From Macrostomum hystrix (Eukaryota; Platyhelminthes; Macrostomidae): a stretch of 64,000 bases of DNA. The stretch lies in NCBI GenBank assembly GCA_950097015.1, contig CATNEN010000038.1, positions 23,077,001 to 23,141,000 of the forward strand, read 5' to 3'. The notes below the pieces were generated by a model that ran no database searches, was not told the origin of the DNA, and saw nothing but the letters and a program-made list of their open reading frames with translations. The translations under genes were made by a program, and so were the position numbers. Of the stretch, positions 48,001 through 58,600 are shown in pieces (the first letter of the stretch is position 1; every line of letters begins with the position of its first letter).

Positions 48001-48352
48001 GTCAACTCATGCATTCATCGAGGAGACTAAAGAGCATCGAGCTGCTATCCTGACTTTTGACGCGTCAGTGGTTCGGAACGAGACAGGCTTTATTGCTAGC
48101 AGCGGCAGCTGCTTGGAAATCCAAGTGGCTCTGACTGGTGTTCGAGTCAGGCCGGAAGCTGTCTCGGCGCCGCACGCTCGCCTGCAAGCCAGCGTTACTA
48201 GTCGCAGTCAGGATTCGACCGACAATGTCAGAGGTGTGGCTGGGCGTCTGCTTGCTCCGCCGTCCGCCGTGCTCACCACTAGTGTAACTCCGCGCGGCTC
48301 GGAGGTAGATCTGCTCAGCGAATATGGCACAGTGTTCGACAGGGACGACTAA
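33052..48352 (+). CDS. Plakin-domain protein A with giant tandem-repeat tail
   Basis: Exons: 33052-33447, 33563-33790, 34246-34392, 34652-34806, 35040-35148, 35280-35424, 36683-36866, 37014-37128, 37201-48352. Plakins are cytolinkers joining junctions and filaments. Here exons 1-3 give spectrin-like helices (SQTWEWITRLGELTQLHLKN, ADQLVTRSHRVVPVYRRN). Exons 3-5 give the atypical plakin SH3, ending SICIWLPPPDTEAVEVA as in desmoplakin-type SH3s. Exons 5-8 give more spectrin-like helices. Exon 9 (about 11.15 kb) opens with a linker containing YNYVQEHEEEVKAFLHK, then about 64 units of 46 aa, then degenerate units and a short tail to the stop. Total about 4200 aa if small indels at 43785-44533 are consensus errors; as written the frame breaks there. 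Intron 3 appears to be GC-AG. No plakin-repeat, GAS2 or actin-binding domain is recognised. The start is the ATG aligned with paralogue B. The plakin call is firm; the tail's function is unknown. Confidence 0.85.
33850..34203 (-). mobile_element. tRNA-derived SINE, family 2, inverted, plakin A intron 2
   Basis: Read on the minus strand it starts with a tRNA-like head (GTGGCAGAGCGGTTAACGCG, then CACCAAGGTCCCTCAGCTCG). The body has GGGCGCAGCCGCGGAGAGAA, GGGCTTGTCGTGCAATTTA and GCACAGTGAGAGTGAACACT. It ends in a CTGACTCC/ACACACG-rich 3' part near GATGTGCCATTGCCCGCAGC. Other copies: 35440-36478 (split by a LINE), 49425-49700, 53275-53545, 54465-54740, 61547-61885. I do not recognise it as a named family. 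Confidence 0.8.
34393..34651. other. Plakin A intron 3 with GC donor and tRNA-like remnant
   Basis: The donor reads GAG|GCAAGT and the acceptor TTTCCACAG. Exon 3 ends in phase 0 and is exactly as long (147 bp) as its plakin B counterpart, which uses GT. A decayed tRNA-like head is seen at about 34435-34500. Confidence 0.6.
34895..34990 (+). mobile_element. Family-1 SINE fragment, plakin A intron 4
   Basis: Keeps the B-box region (GGGGTTCAATTCTTGACTCC) and GCTTCAGTTCACCCAGCTGT, then is cut off after TTAAATACTCG. Confidence 0.6.
35175..35222. repeat. Isolated unit of the upstream minisatellite in plakin A intron 5
   Basis: AGTAGGAGAAGACGTGACAA and a preceding partial copy match the array at 31672-32940, 2.2 kb away, inside a 131-bp intron. 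Confidence 0.5.
35440..35534 (-). mobile_element. Family-2 SINE, 3' part (split by LINE)
   Basis: GCTGCCGGCAATGCCACATC through GAGGCAATTCTGCC matches the distal part of the family-2 SINE. It breaks off at the inserted LINE and resumes at about 36206. Confidence 0.7.
35535..36205 (-). mobile_element. 5'-truncated non-LTR retrotransposon (RNase H and C-terminal end)
   Basis: The minus strand encodes the end of an RNase H domain (LPGHAGFPGNELADTLAKQG, the conserved GHxGxxGNExAD region). A basic segment and a cysteine/histidine motif (CFCRGDLESELCPFCEY, DAEHFVCHWPFF) follow, typical of the C terminus of Jockey/I-type LINE ORF2. The frame is open from the truncation to about 35639. It sits in plakin A intron 6 and interrupts a family-2 SINE; ATTCTGCC flanks both sides as a possible target duplication. 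Confidence 0.82.
36206..36478 (-). mobile_element. Family-2 SINE, tRNA-like head part (split by LINE)
   Basis: Continues the interrupted SINE: GGCTCCTGAGCAGGCACGCA, a diverged body (AAGCTCCCAAGCCTTCTCTC), and the reversed tRNA-like head ending AACCGCTCTGTTACTCACC. Confidence 0.7.
38421..47250 (+). repeat. Coding minisatellite: about 64 units of 138 bp (46 aa) in plakin A
   Basis: Each unit encodes, in order, LETTYDEAKVQAQQAVSEMG, FSEQTFQADG, SICFRLEPELAVCGSF. Two main types alternate irregularly: type I (ACQSFQETSIAEAK, usually QQTV, codon CGT before CTAGAACTC) and type II (VCGSFLETTYDEAK or VCGSSLETTYDEAK, usually QQAV, CGA before CTAGAGCCC). Central units are nearly identical even at silent sites. 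The first unit (CETFLETSYDEAK) and those after about 47190 (GCSEQKFQSDGF) diverge. Each unit has a predicted helix-like stretch (DEAKVQAQQAVSEMG), a strand-like stretch (SICFRLEPELAVC) and two cysteines ten residues apart. I know of no named domain matching it. Confidence 0.95.
43785..44533 (+). other. Cluster of frame-breaking indels in the plakin A repeat array
   Basis: Relative to neighbouring units: an extra A in CCGTACTAG; two extra G in TTGTGCAGGAGC; an extra A in GACGTACGATCGCC; a missing base in GAAGCAAAGTAC; an extra base in AGCTTCCCTCGAG (twice) and in TACGACTGAGG and TACGATCGAGG. The net +7 shifts the frame by one. The downstream frame 44570-48352 is otherwise intact to the stop. 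All sites are positions at which unit types differ. Confidence 0.9.
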
Positions 48353-48509
48353 TGTGTTTTGTTGACTCGGAAGCAAGTCTAACTAGGCTTCAGTTTTTTT
48401 AATTCGATGTTAACTGTTGTTCTTCTTTCTGTTTTTTTTTCTTATTTTCCGGAATTTCAAATATCCAGTTATCACAACGATGTTTTCAGCTTCAAAATAA
48501 TCACATGGC

Positions 48510-48680
48510 CCAGTTCTTAGAGAATCCGACTTCTCACTAGCCAGATGTATAGTGGGTACCAGCACCAGCTAGGGTTAGAAATTCTGGTTGGTGGTAGTAA
48601 CCCACCTTCAGTCCATGGACCAAACAACTTTACACAACCTTTGTATGCTCCTCCAGTGGTTGCACATTTGGCCAAACTAC
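48510..48680 (+). mobile_element. Decayed family-1 SINE
   Basis: Recognisable by GGGTACCAGCACCAGCTAGG and CAGTCCATGGACCAAACAAC. The tRNA-like head is poorly preserved. Confidence 0.55.
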
Positions 48681-49424
48681 GCTATAGTTTCTTTTTCTAA
48701 TTATTAAATTTGATTCTCAAGATGGGCACAGTTTAAATTTTTTTATATTTTCTTCCCGCTGATTATGTTCGCGTTTTTCTTAGAATAAGAAATTACTTAG
48801 ATAAAAAATCTGGTTTAGTACATTATTTTTACTAACATTCTGCTAACTTAGTCTCATAAAACTCTTTTTTGTAATAATTCTTAATTAAAAACGTACAAGT
48901 CTCATGATGTCTTGTTTTACTGTTGGATTTGTATTTCTTCAAATCCATTAGATAATATTGTTAGTATTTATTCCAAAGTGACGTATATGAGTAGTGAGAC
49001 AGTTTAGACATTTTTAATTCCATTTAGCAGTTCTTTTTCTACCATTTAGTTTAGTGTCTAAATAACCTCTGCTTGTTTGTGTTCTAACTTGTTTGCCTAT
49101 CAAAAGCGAGTTTAATTTTACTCAAATACCAAAGACGACGCTAAACTACCATACCATTTAAATTAAAATTCATAGATACTATACCAAAGAAATGCATCAA
49201 ATATGTAGACTTTTTCATTTTATAATATTCTATCTATCTCTGGTATTACTACGAGTAGTATGTTGCGATGCGATTGCATTTCCACCTGTTCGTGCTCTTA
49301 CAGCTGTGATCTCAGTGACAGACAATCTTTGTAATCTCCGTGCTGTGATAATAGTACATGTAGGACTATATAAGCTAGCTCGTATTTTTGTGGACGCCAA
49401 CTATGAAACAACGTAAAGGTCCTC

Positions 49425-49700
49425 GTAACGCATTTGCCTCTCGCACCAAGGTCCCCGAACCCGAGTCCGCGGCGAGGTCACTTTCGTTTGGGGCGCCGCC
49501 GCGGAGAGAAGGCTTTGGGGGCTTGTCGTGCAATTTACGCGCTTGAGGAGCGACCTCAAAGACACAGTGATAGTGTACACTGCCTGACGACGAGAAAGTC
49601 AGCGCAGATGTATACACCTGGGTGTATGTGTGTGTGCTCAGGAGTCAGCGAAATGGGCAGAATTCCTCGCTGTTTGCGGGTCTATTGTCACCTGTGAGTG
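49425..49700 (+). mobile_element. Family-2 SINE
   Basis: Forward copy starting near AACGCATTTGCCTCTCGCAC with CAAGGTCCCCGAACCCGAGT. The body (GGGGCGCCGCCGCGGAGAGA, GGGCTTGTCGTGCAATTTAC) and GTGCTCAGGAGTCAGCGAAA follow. Confidence 0.78.
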
Positions 49701-50834
49701 ATCGTTCACAGATCAGTCAATTAGACCTTTTGACAAGTCGCTACCTGACCTGGATATATTTACACTAGGTGTCATCGAGCTGCATCCATGCCCAGCATGA
49801 GCAATCTATGGACGAAGCATCCAACTGGTCACTGTTTGGTAGACACCGAGCCGCTGTCGTCCAGAGATCTAATTAGGCGAGCTGTCTTTTGCCGAAAACA
49901 CAATAGATTTGCACAATAGATGTTCGGGAGTTCGGATAGTTTCAATGCATTTTTCATGGCTTGGGCGAAAGCTTAGCACAATGTAACTTGTGTAAAACGC
50001 GATGCATATTGGATGAGATTAATTCTACTAAAGATTTGTGGCTCAGACAAAAGAAAGATACAAATAAATAGAGCCTTCGGGCGACGTTGTGAGGCAGGCC
50101 ACTAAACTATGATACTAAATTTCGTTACTTCTACCTGCTCGTTGGGAGCTTTCAATTGTTAGACGCAGGTTAAAATATACCATTGAAAGAATCTGGACAG
50201 TGTCTGCGCATGCCATTCTAAGTGTCCTCAGCTATTGTCCGATAGTCTATTGTCAGTCTAAATGCCTCGAGGCTACATCAGGTGGGAGGTTTTCGGGTCG
50301 AGTCGCCTAGATTCGTTTTAGACAATTTAATGAAAGGCTTTATAAATATTAGCTGTAGCATGCACACACCGAGCCACTACATCTGCTTTGGCCAAGTTCA
50401 GCTCGAATTGTGCTCGCATACTAAATAACAGTTGCTGCACGTTTTCAGCGGCAATCAGACAGTTTCTAGAAGCAGGCATGGCCAAAGTCGAGGTTGAGAT
50501 GGTTGGGTGGGGTTGTGCGCCGACAAAAACGACCCACAAGAATAAAAGACCAAACCGGTCCTATGCTCAGGCTGCATGAGTTCTACAAACCATTTGCGAG
50601 TCTTAATTGCAGGCGCTTCAAGCAAACAGGCACAGAAGCAAGCATCCAAGCTTTTGAGTTTCGAAGAGTTTTTTGACGATAGCAGTTTAAGAAGTAGTTT
50701 TCTCAAGCGATTTATAATGTGAGTAATAATCAATACGTTGTGTTTCTAGGGGTAGCACTGATTTTTTAGGTGCCTATAATTTTCAAACAAAATTTATGCC
50801 TAAGGGTCATGCAACTTTCGTATAACGTGGCGCC

Positions 50835-52368
50835 ACTAAGGATTAAGAGGGCGCCACCATGGATTTAGAGGGCGCCACCATGGATTTAGAGGGCGCCACC
50901 ATGGATTTAGAGGGCGCCACCATGGATTTAGAGGGCGCCATAGCGGATTTAAAGGACGCCACCAAGGATAATGAGGACGCCACCATGGATAATGAGGACG
51001 CCACCATGGACTTAGAGGGCGCCACCATGGATTTAGAGGGCGCCATAGCGTATTTAGAGGACGCCACCAAGGATAATGAGGACGCCACCATGGATAATGA
51101 GGACGCCACCATGGATTTAGAGGGCGCCACCATGGATTTAGAGGGCGCCACCATGGATTTAGAGGGCGCCACCATGGATTTAGAGGGCGCCACCATGGAT
51201 TTAGAGGGCGCCACCATGGATTTAGAGGGCGCCACCATGGATTTAGAGGGCGCCACCATGGATTTAGAGGGCGCCACCATGGATTTAGAGGGCGCCACCA
51301 TGGATTTAGAGGGCGCCACCATGGATTTAGAGGGCGCCACCATGGATTTAGAGGGCGCCACAGCGTATTTAGAGGGCGCCACCATGGATTTAGAGGGCGC
51401 CACAGCGTATTTAGAGGACGCCACCATGGATTATGAGGACGCCACCATGGATTATGAGGACGCCACCATGGATTATGAGGACGCCACCATGGATAATGAG
51501 GACGCCACCATGGATAATGAGGACGCCACCATGGATTATGAGGACGCCACCATGGATTATGAGGACGCCACCATGGATTTTGAGGACGCCACCATGGATT
51601 ATGAGGACGCCACCATGGATTATGAGGACGCCACCATGGATAATGAGGACGCCACCATGGATTATGAGGACGCCACCATGGATTATGAGGACGCCACCAT
51701 GGATTATGAGGACGCCACCATGGATTTTGAGGACGCCACCATGGATAATGAGGACGCCACCATGGATTATGAGGACGCCACCATGGATTATGAGGACGCC
51801 ACCATGGATTTTGAGGACGCCACCATGGATTATGAGGACGCCACCATGGATTATGAGGACGCCACCATGGATTATGAGGACGCCACTAAGGATAATGAGG
51901 ATGCCACCATGGATAATAAGGACGCCACCATGGATTATGAGGACGCCACCATGGATTATGAGGACGCCACCATGGATTATGAGGACGCCACCAAGGATAA
52001 TGAGGATGCCACCATGGATTATGAGGACGCCACCATGGATTATGAGGACGCCACCATGGATTATGAGGACGCCACCATGGATTATGAGGACGCCACCATG
52101 GATTATGAGGACGCCACCATGGATAATGAGGACGCCACCAAGGATAATGAGGACGCCACCATGGATTATGAGGACGCCACCATGGATTATGAGGACGCCA
52201 CCATGGATTATGAGGACGCCACCATGGATTATGAGGACGCCACCAAGGATAATGAGGATGCCACCATGGATAATGAGGACGCCACCATGGATTATGAGGA
52301 CGCCACCATGGATAATGAGGACGCCACCATGGATTATGAGGATGCCACCATGGGTTTAGAGGGTGACA
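50835..52368. repeat. 21-bp minisatellite with a repeated Kozak-like GCCACCATGG, upstream of plakin B
   Basis: About 72 units GAGGACGCCACCATGGATTA plus one base, in two sub-types: GAGGGCGCCACCATGGATTT (mostly before 51420) and GAGGACGCCACCATGGATTA or GATAA (after). From ATG 50859 one frame is open for 504 codons of a seven-residue repeat (MDLEGAT, MDYEDAT) to a stop at 52373. A second forward frame (RTPPWIM) and a reverse frame are also open, as expected from the period. The array ends about 300 bp before the plakin B start. Confidence 0.95.
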
Positions 52369-52669
52369 AATAAAATAAATCTGTAAATATCTCCACTGAA
52401 ACATACTAACACATATTGCCTAAGTCGTTTAAGTATAAAATATTAAAACAAGGAAAAGTGACGCGATTGTGGGTGTACAGTTACAGATGGAATTTACTGT
52501 ACCATATAGAAACAATGGTCCGTAATCAATCGATATGCTGTACTATATCGATCCGATGCAATGTATAACCTCTGTTAAACGGCAAATGCTTCAAGCGATC
52601 AAAAAAGAAATTCTGCCGACCAAAATTACAGATTCCTGAACTCCTGACATCCGCGGGTGATCCTAGTTG

Positions 52670-55600
52670 ATGGCGACGTTTGCCGAGACGCGGCCCTCCG
52701 CCATCGGCGAGTCGGAGGCCTGGCTGCGGGCGAACTCCAAGGCCGTGGCAGCGCCGCGACTCGGCTGCAGTCGGCAGGCTCTGCAGCGCCAGAGTCGCGA
52801 GCAGGAGTCGCTTCTGGCCCAGATTACGAGCCTGGAGGAGCGGCTAGCCGCATCGGCCGATGCGCAGCAGAAGTTGCTGGCCGACGCCTGCGCAGAGCAG
52901 CTGCGCCAGGCTAAGAGCGAAGTGTCAATCAATCGGGACGCCATCGCTTACCTGCGCGACATCTCCTGCCTGGAGGATGTACTGGCCGAGTCGTGTCGCC
53001 AGGTGGCCGGACAGGCTATCGCCCTATCGCAGAGGGACTATTCGCAACTACAGGAGCAGAAGGTAATTTTTCGAATTTTGAACTTCGCTAACTTTTCTAA
53101 TAATGAAAACCTGGTTAACATCAGTTGTTCAGTCCGTGGACTGGGAAGTCCATCGCACCCACCCTATATTTCTACCCGCGAGCTGATGCTGTTGGTACAA
53201 ATTTTCACAGCTGGGTTGAACTGAAACACTGGAGAATTATCTAGCTTAACAATTGAAAATAGTTTCCCTTAGGCTGGCAGGACGAGTGGCAGAGCGGTGG
53301 CGTCCCTGAGCTCGATTCCAGGACAAGGCTAGTTACGGGCGTACATTCGTTACGGGCGCAGCCATGCAGAAAAGTCAAACTCCAAGGCACAGCGAAAGTG
53401 TACACTTCCTGAAGATGAGAAAGTTAGGGCAGAAGCACTCACCGAGTGATCGGAATGGGCAGAATTACCTCTGGCTGGCACCAAATGATGTTCCAGTGTC
53501 CACAGCCTTCCTGCAATTATTGTTAATATCCTTATTATTACGAGCTATGTTAGTGACTAGCGTGGTTGTCGCCTAAGTAGGTAGTGTAGGTTGTAGTCGA
53601 ACTCAAGACTTTAAGGTCCGGGGTTCGATTCCTGACTCCGCGGGAACGATTTGTGTACTTTAGCAAGACACTCAACTCTACATTGCTTCAGTTCATCCAG
53701 CCGGTAAATGCGCAGCATTAGCTGGGGTAATTGAGCATGAACTTAGAATGTGCTGTCTTACAAAATTTTCGTATCTTTTCTCAAAACACCAGCCGCTCAG
53801 CAGCGAGGTGTCCCAGACCTGGGAGTGGGTCTCAAGGCTTGGCGAGCTGACCCAGCTGCACCTGAAAAACGCGGCCGATTATCATTCGTTCTATCACGAC
53901 GCCAACGAGCTGGACGCGTTGTTGAACGCGAGAAAGTCTACTAACACACAGGTTATGAGTTCGATTCCGCCAACCGGTCAACTGAGCTCAATGCAACGGA
54001 TGAACACCGTGATGAGCGTGAGTGCTTGTAGTTGCTTTTGTCTTTGATTGAAAAAAATCGAATAAAAGTACATTCTACTGTCGCATCCTACAATGATCCT
54101 GCAGGAGAATTTCTCGCAGCTACTCCTTCTGTCCCAGCGCACCGACCAGCTTGTGTCGAAGAGTCACAGCATTGTGCCTCTGTACCGTCGTTGTCGAGCT
54201 GTGGACTCCGGCTATCCCGGCCGAAATATCTACCGATTCTACGATGGCGAGGTCTGTAAAACTGTTCTTATATGAATTCAACTGTACATTAAAAGTGTGT
54301 ACAATAGACGAATGACGTCACCAGTGCATTGAGAAAAAGATCGTTAAAAAATGTAAACATTTCGATTTGCCGCTAATTTTAGAAAGGTTGCTCGAAAGTT
54401 TATAAAGTGCTACATTTTGAAGGATTGTTAGGAACGAGTTAATTCATTTCTCTTTTTTTCAAAACGGGGTGAGCTCGATTCCATGGCTAGGCCACTTTCA
54501 TTTGGGGCGAGGCCGCTGAGAGAAGGCTTGGGAGCAATTTGCGCCCTTTAGGGCCAACCTCCAAGGCACAGTGAGAGTGTACACTGCCTAACGATGAGAA
54601 AGTCAGGGCAGATGTACACACCTGTGTGAGCGTGTGCCTGCGAACGCTATCTGCGTGAGTGTGTGCTCAGGAGTCAGTGGAATGGGGGAGAATTGCCTTC
54701 TCGCTGGCTGCAGGTCTACTTCACCAAATGATGCAAATGTAATAAATTATTGACATTGTTCATTTCTGTATTTCTGATCATTTTAAAAATATCGAGCTAT
54801 TAGCATTAACTGACAAGTATGAAAATGATATTTAAGGGAATAACCAAACATAAGTAGGATTCTAATCCAGAATTATTCACTAATCCAAGTGCCTCTGTGA
54901 TTTCTCCTACAGGGAAATATAGTATTTTGGTTAGACGCTGAAGTCTTTTGTTTAAATAATTTAAGATTAACGATTATACATTCTTAGACCTAAAGAGTGT
55001 CGATTTTCTTTAAAGAAACTGTTTTATCTCATTAGCGTTAAATATAAAATATTTCCCGATACCCATCACCGGATGCCTCAATGAAGCCTAAAACTCTGCG
55101 CTAACGTACATTTCATAAGAACACACTGGACGACGCGGAGGAGGTCACCGTGCTGGACAATTCTCACTCCTTCAACTGGATAATTGAGAAGGCCGACGGG
55201 ACGAAGATGGAGGTGCCGAGCATCTGCATCTGGTTGCCGCCGCCCGACACTGAAGCTGTGGAGGTGGCGTTTGTGTGAGTCCGGAACTAACAGGATATGG
55301 AATGCAGCGTTGAGATTAGCGTTGAAGGTCGGGGGTTCGATTCTCGACCCCCATGGAACAATTTTTGTGTCCTTTAGCCAGACATTTAATTCTGCATTGC
55401 TTCAGTTCACCCAGCTGTTTAATGGGTACTAGCATTAGCTGGGTTAATTGAGGGTGGGTGTGGCGTCCCCCCCAGTCCATGGACTGAACAGCCTTGATTT
55501 GCGCCGTGCATGGCTGTCCGGTCCGTGGACCGTAGGAGGCGCAACACCCACCCTTCAATTAATAAAGGTAAGTAAATTGGTTCAGTAGAGTCGGGAGATA

Positions 55601-58600
55601 ATCGAACCCCAGACCTTTAAGTCGTGAGTCCGTTGCTGTAACACCTAGGCTACAACTAGCAAATTTATATTTATAATGATAATGATAATTTATAATGATA
55701 AAGAACAAAAAATTCTACAGAATCAGGCGCAAGCTGTTGAACACCTGGGCAGGCCTGCTTGCAGCTGTTCGTCAGTGGCTAGTACAATTCTACATCGATT
55801 ATCTGCAAAAGCTTTCAGAAAATAGCACCGTGGTGAGCTGTGAATTTACTCTCAAATATATTTTACAGCTTGCTTTTCTTACTTATAGAATTTCTTTCTA
55901 TCTAACAGGATTTCTTTCTATCTAACAGGATTTCTTTCTATCTAACAGGACTTCTTTCTATCTAACAGGATTTCTTTCTATCTAACAGGATTTATTTCTA
56001 TCTAACAGGACTTCTTTCTATCTAACAGGATTTCTTTCTATCTAACAGGACTTCTTTCTATCTAACAGGACTTTTTTCTATCTAACAGGATTTCTTTCTA
56101 TCTAATAGGATTTCTTTCTATCTAATAGGATTTCTTTCTATCTAATAGGATTTCTTTCTATCTAATAGAATTTCTTTCTATCTAACAGGATTTCTTTCTA
56201 TCTAACAGGACTTCTTTCTATCTAACAGGATTTCTTTCTATCTAACAGGATTTCTTTCTATCTAACAGGATTTCTTTCTATCTAATAGGATTTCTTTCTA
56301 TCTAATAGGATTTCTTTCTATCTAATAGAATTTCTTTCTATCTAACAGGATTTCTTTCTATCTAACAGGACTTCTTTCTATCTAACAGGATTTCTTTCTA
56401 TCTAACAGGATTTCTTTCTATCTAACAGGACTTCTTTCTATCTAACAGGATTTCTTTCTATCTAATAGAATTTCTTTCTATCTAACAGGACTTCTTTCTA
56501 TCTAACAGGATTTCTTTCTATCTAACAGGATTGCATTCTGTCTAGCATAATAACATCCAGTCTCACAGTTTATTACATATTTAAGTAAGTTTTTTTCATG
56601 ATCACGCGAAGTCGATCGCTTATTTTCCTCCAACAGCGAGTGGAGCCAGCAGCTCAGCTGGTCTTTCTAGATTTCCTCAGCCATTTGGAGGACACCGTTG
56701 ACGATGTGCTCGGCGACGAAGTTGAGCAGCGAGACCAGTTAAAGAAGGCCATCCAGGCAACTCGAGCTGGGCTCGCTCCTTGCCGTGAGTTTCCGTGTTT
56801 TCTCGACGGATTTTCGCTATCATTTATTTTTTCCCGTGATCGTTAAGAAATCGATTGGACTCGAAAACACTTCAATAATTATAGCAGCTGAACAGGTCCC
56901 GTCAGTTCGCGAGGCCGAAGCAGTTTTGCTGCAGTCATTGCTCGACAGACTGCTCGAGCACATGCGCAACTGGAAGTGCCTTAATGAGCAGGTGGAGTTC
57001 ACTAAAAGAGATAACAGCGCCCTCATGGAAGAGTCTGCTCAGATGCTGTCCGCTTTCTCTGTACTCAAGTGAGCACATGGCTTTTATGTTCCAATGTTGT
57101 CACTCTTTTGAAAAACTACAGGTGCTGGTTAGTCTTCTGAACAGGTGCTGGTTAGTCTTCTGAACAGGTGCTGGTTAGTCTTCTGAACAGGTGCTGGTTA
57201 GTCTTCTGAACAGGTGCTGGTTAGTCTTCTGAACAGGTGCTGGTTAGTCTTCTGAACAGGTGCTGGTTAGTCTTCTGAACAGGTGCTGGTTAGTCTTCTG
57301 AACAGGTGCTGGTTAGTCTTCTGAACAGGTGCTGGTTAGTCTTCTGAACAGGTGTTGGGTAGACTTCTGAACAGGTGCTGGTTAGTTTTCTGAACAGGTG
57401 CTGGGTAGACTTCTGAACAGGTGCTGGTTAGACTTCTGAACAGGTGCTGGGTAGACTTCTGAACAGGTGCTGGTTAGTTTTCTGAACAGGTGCTGGGTAG
57501 ACTTCTGAACAGGTGCTGGTTAGTCTTCTGAACAGGTGCTGGGTAGACTTCTGAACAGGTGCTGGTTAGTTTTCTGAACAGGTGCTGGGTAGACTTCTGA
57601 ACAGGTGCTGGTTAGTCTTCAGAACAGGTGCTGGTTAGTCTTCTGAACAGGTGCTGGGTAGACTTCAGAACAGGTGCTGGTTAGATTTCTGAACAGGTGC
57701 TGGGTAGACTTCTGAACAGGTGCTGGGTAGACTTCTGAACAGGTGCTGGTTAGTTTTCTGAACAGGTGCTGGGTAGACTTCTGAACAGGTGCTGGGTAGA
57801 CTTCTGAACAGGTGCTGGTTAGTTTTCTGAACAGGTGCTGGGTAGACTTCTGAACAGGTGCTGGTTAGTCTTCTGAACAGGTGCTGGTTAGTTTTCTGAA
57901 CAGGTGCTGGGTAGACTTCTGAACAGGTGCTGGGTAGACTTCTGAACAGGTGCTGGGTAGACTTCAGAACAGGTGCTGGGTAGACTTCTGAACCGGTGCT
58001 GGTTAGTTTTCTGAACAGGTGCTGGGTAGACTTCTGAACAGGTGCTGGGTAGACTTCTGAACAGGTGCTAGGTAGACTTCAGAACAGGTGCTGGGTAGAC
58101 TTCAGAACAGGTGCTGGGTAGACTTCTGAACAGGTGCTAGGTAGACTTCAGAACAGGTGCTGGGTAGACTTCTGAACAGGTGCTGGGTAGACTTCAGAAC
58201 AGGTGCTGGGTAGACTTCTGAACAGGTGCTGGTTAGTCTTCTGAACAGGTGCTATGTAGACTTCTGAACAGGTGCTGGGTAGACTTCTGAACAGGTGCTG
58301 GTTAGTCTTCTGAACAGGTGCTAGGTAGACTTCTGAACAGGTGCTGGGTAGACTTCTGAACAGGTGCTGGGTAGACTTCTGAACAGGTGCTAGGTAGACT
58401 TCAGAACAGGTGCTGGGTAGACTTCTGAACAGGTGCTGGGTAGACTTCTGCACAGGTGCTAGGTAGACTTCTGTACAGGTGCTGGGTAGTTTTCTGAACA
58501 GGTGCTGGGTAGACTTCTGAACAGGTGCTGGTTAGATTTCTGAACAGGTGCTGGGTAGACTTCTGAACAGGTGCTGGGTAGACTTCTGAACAGGTGCTGG

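Larger units (their letters stand above)
48353..50834. other. Intergenic DNA between plakin A and plakin B
   Basis: Holds the plakin A 3' flank, a decayed family-1 SINE (48510-48680) and a family-2 SINE (49425-49700). Short frames at 49192-49416 and 50327-50579 have no supporting features. Confidence 0.5.

Noticed and set aside
37180-48352. Plakin A as a pseudogene because of its frame breaks
   Set aside because: All indels are confined to five units at type-diagnostic sites, while the 3.8-kb frame beyond and all splice sites are intact; artefact is the simpler reading.
2690-55665. Several B-box-containing tRNA-like segments as functional tRNA genes
   Set aside because: None shows a full cloverleaf with anticodon; all continue into shared SINE bodies.
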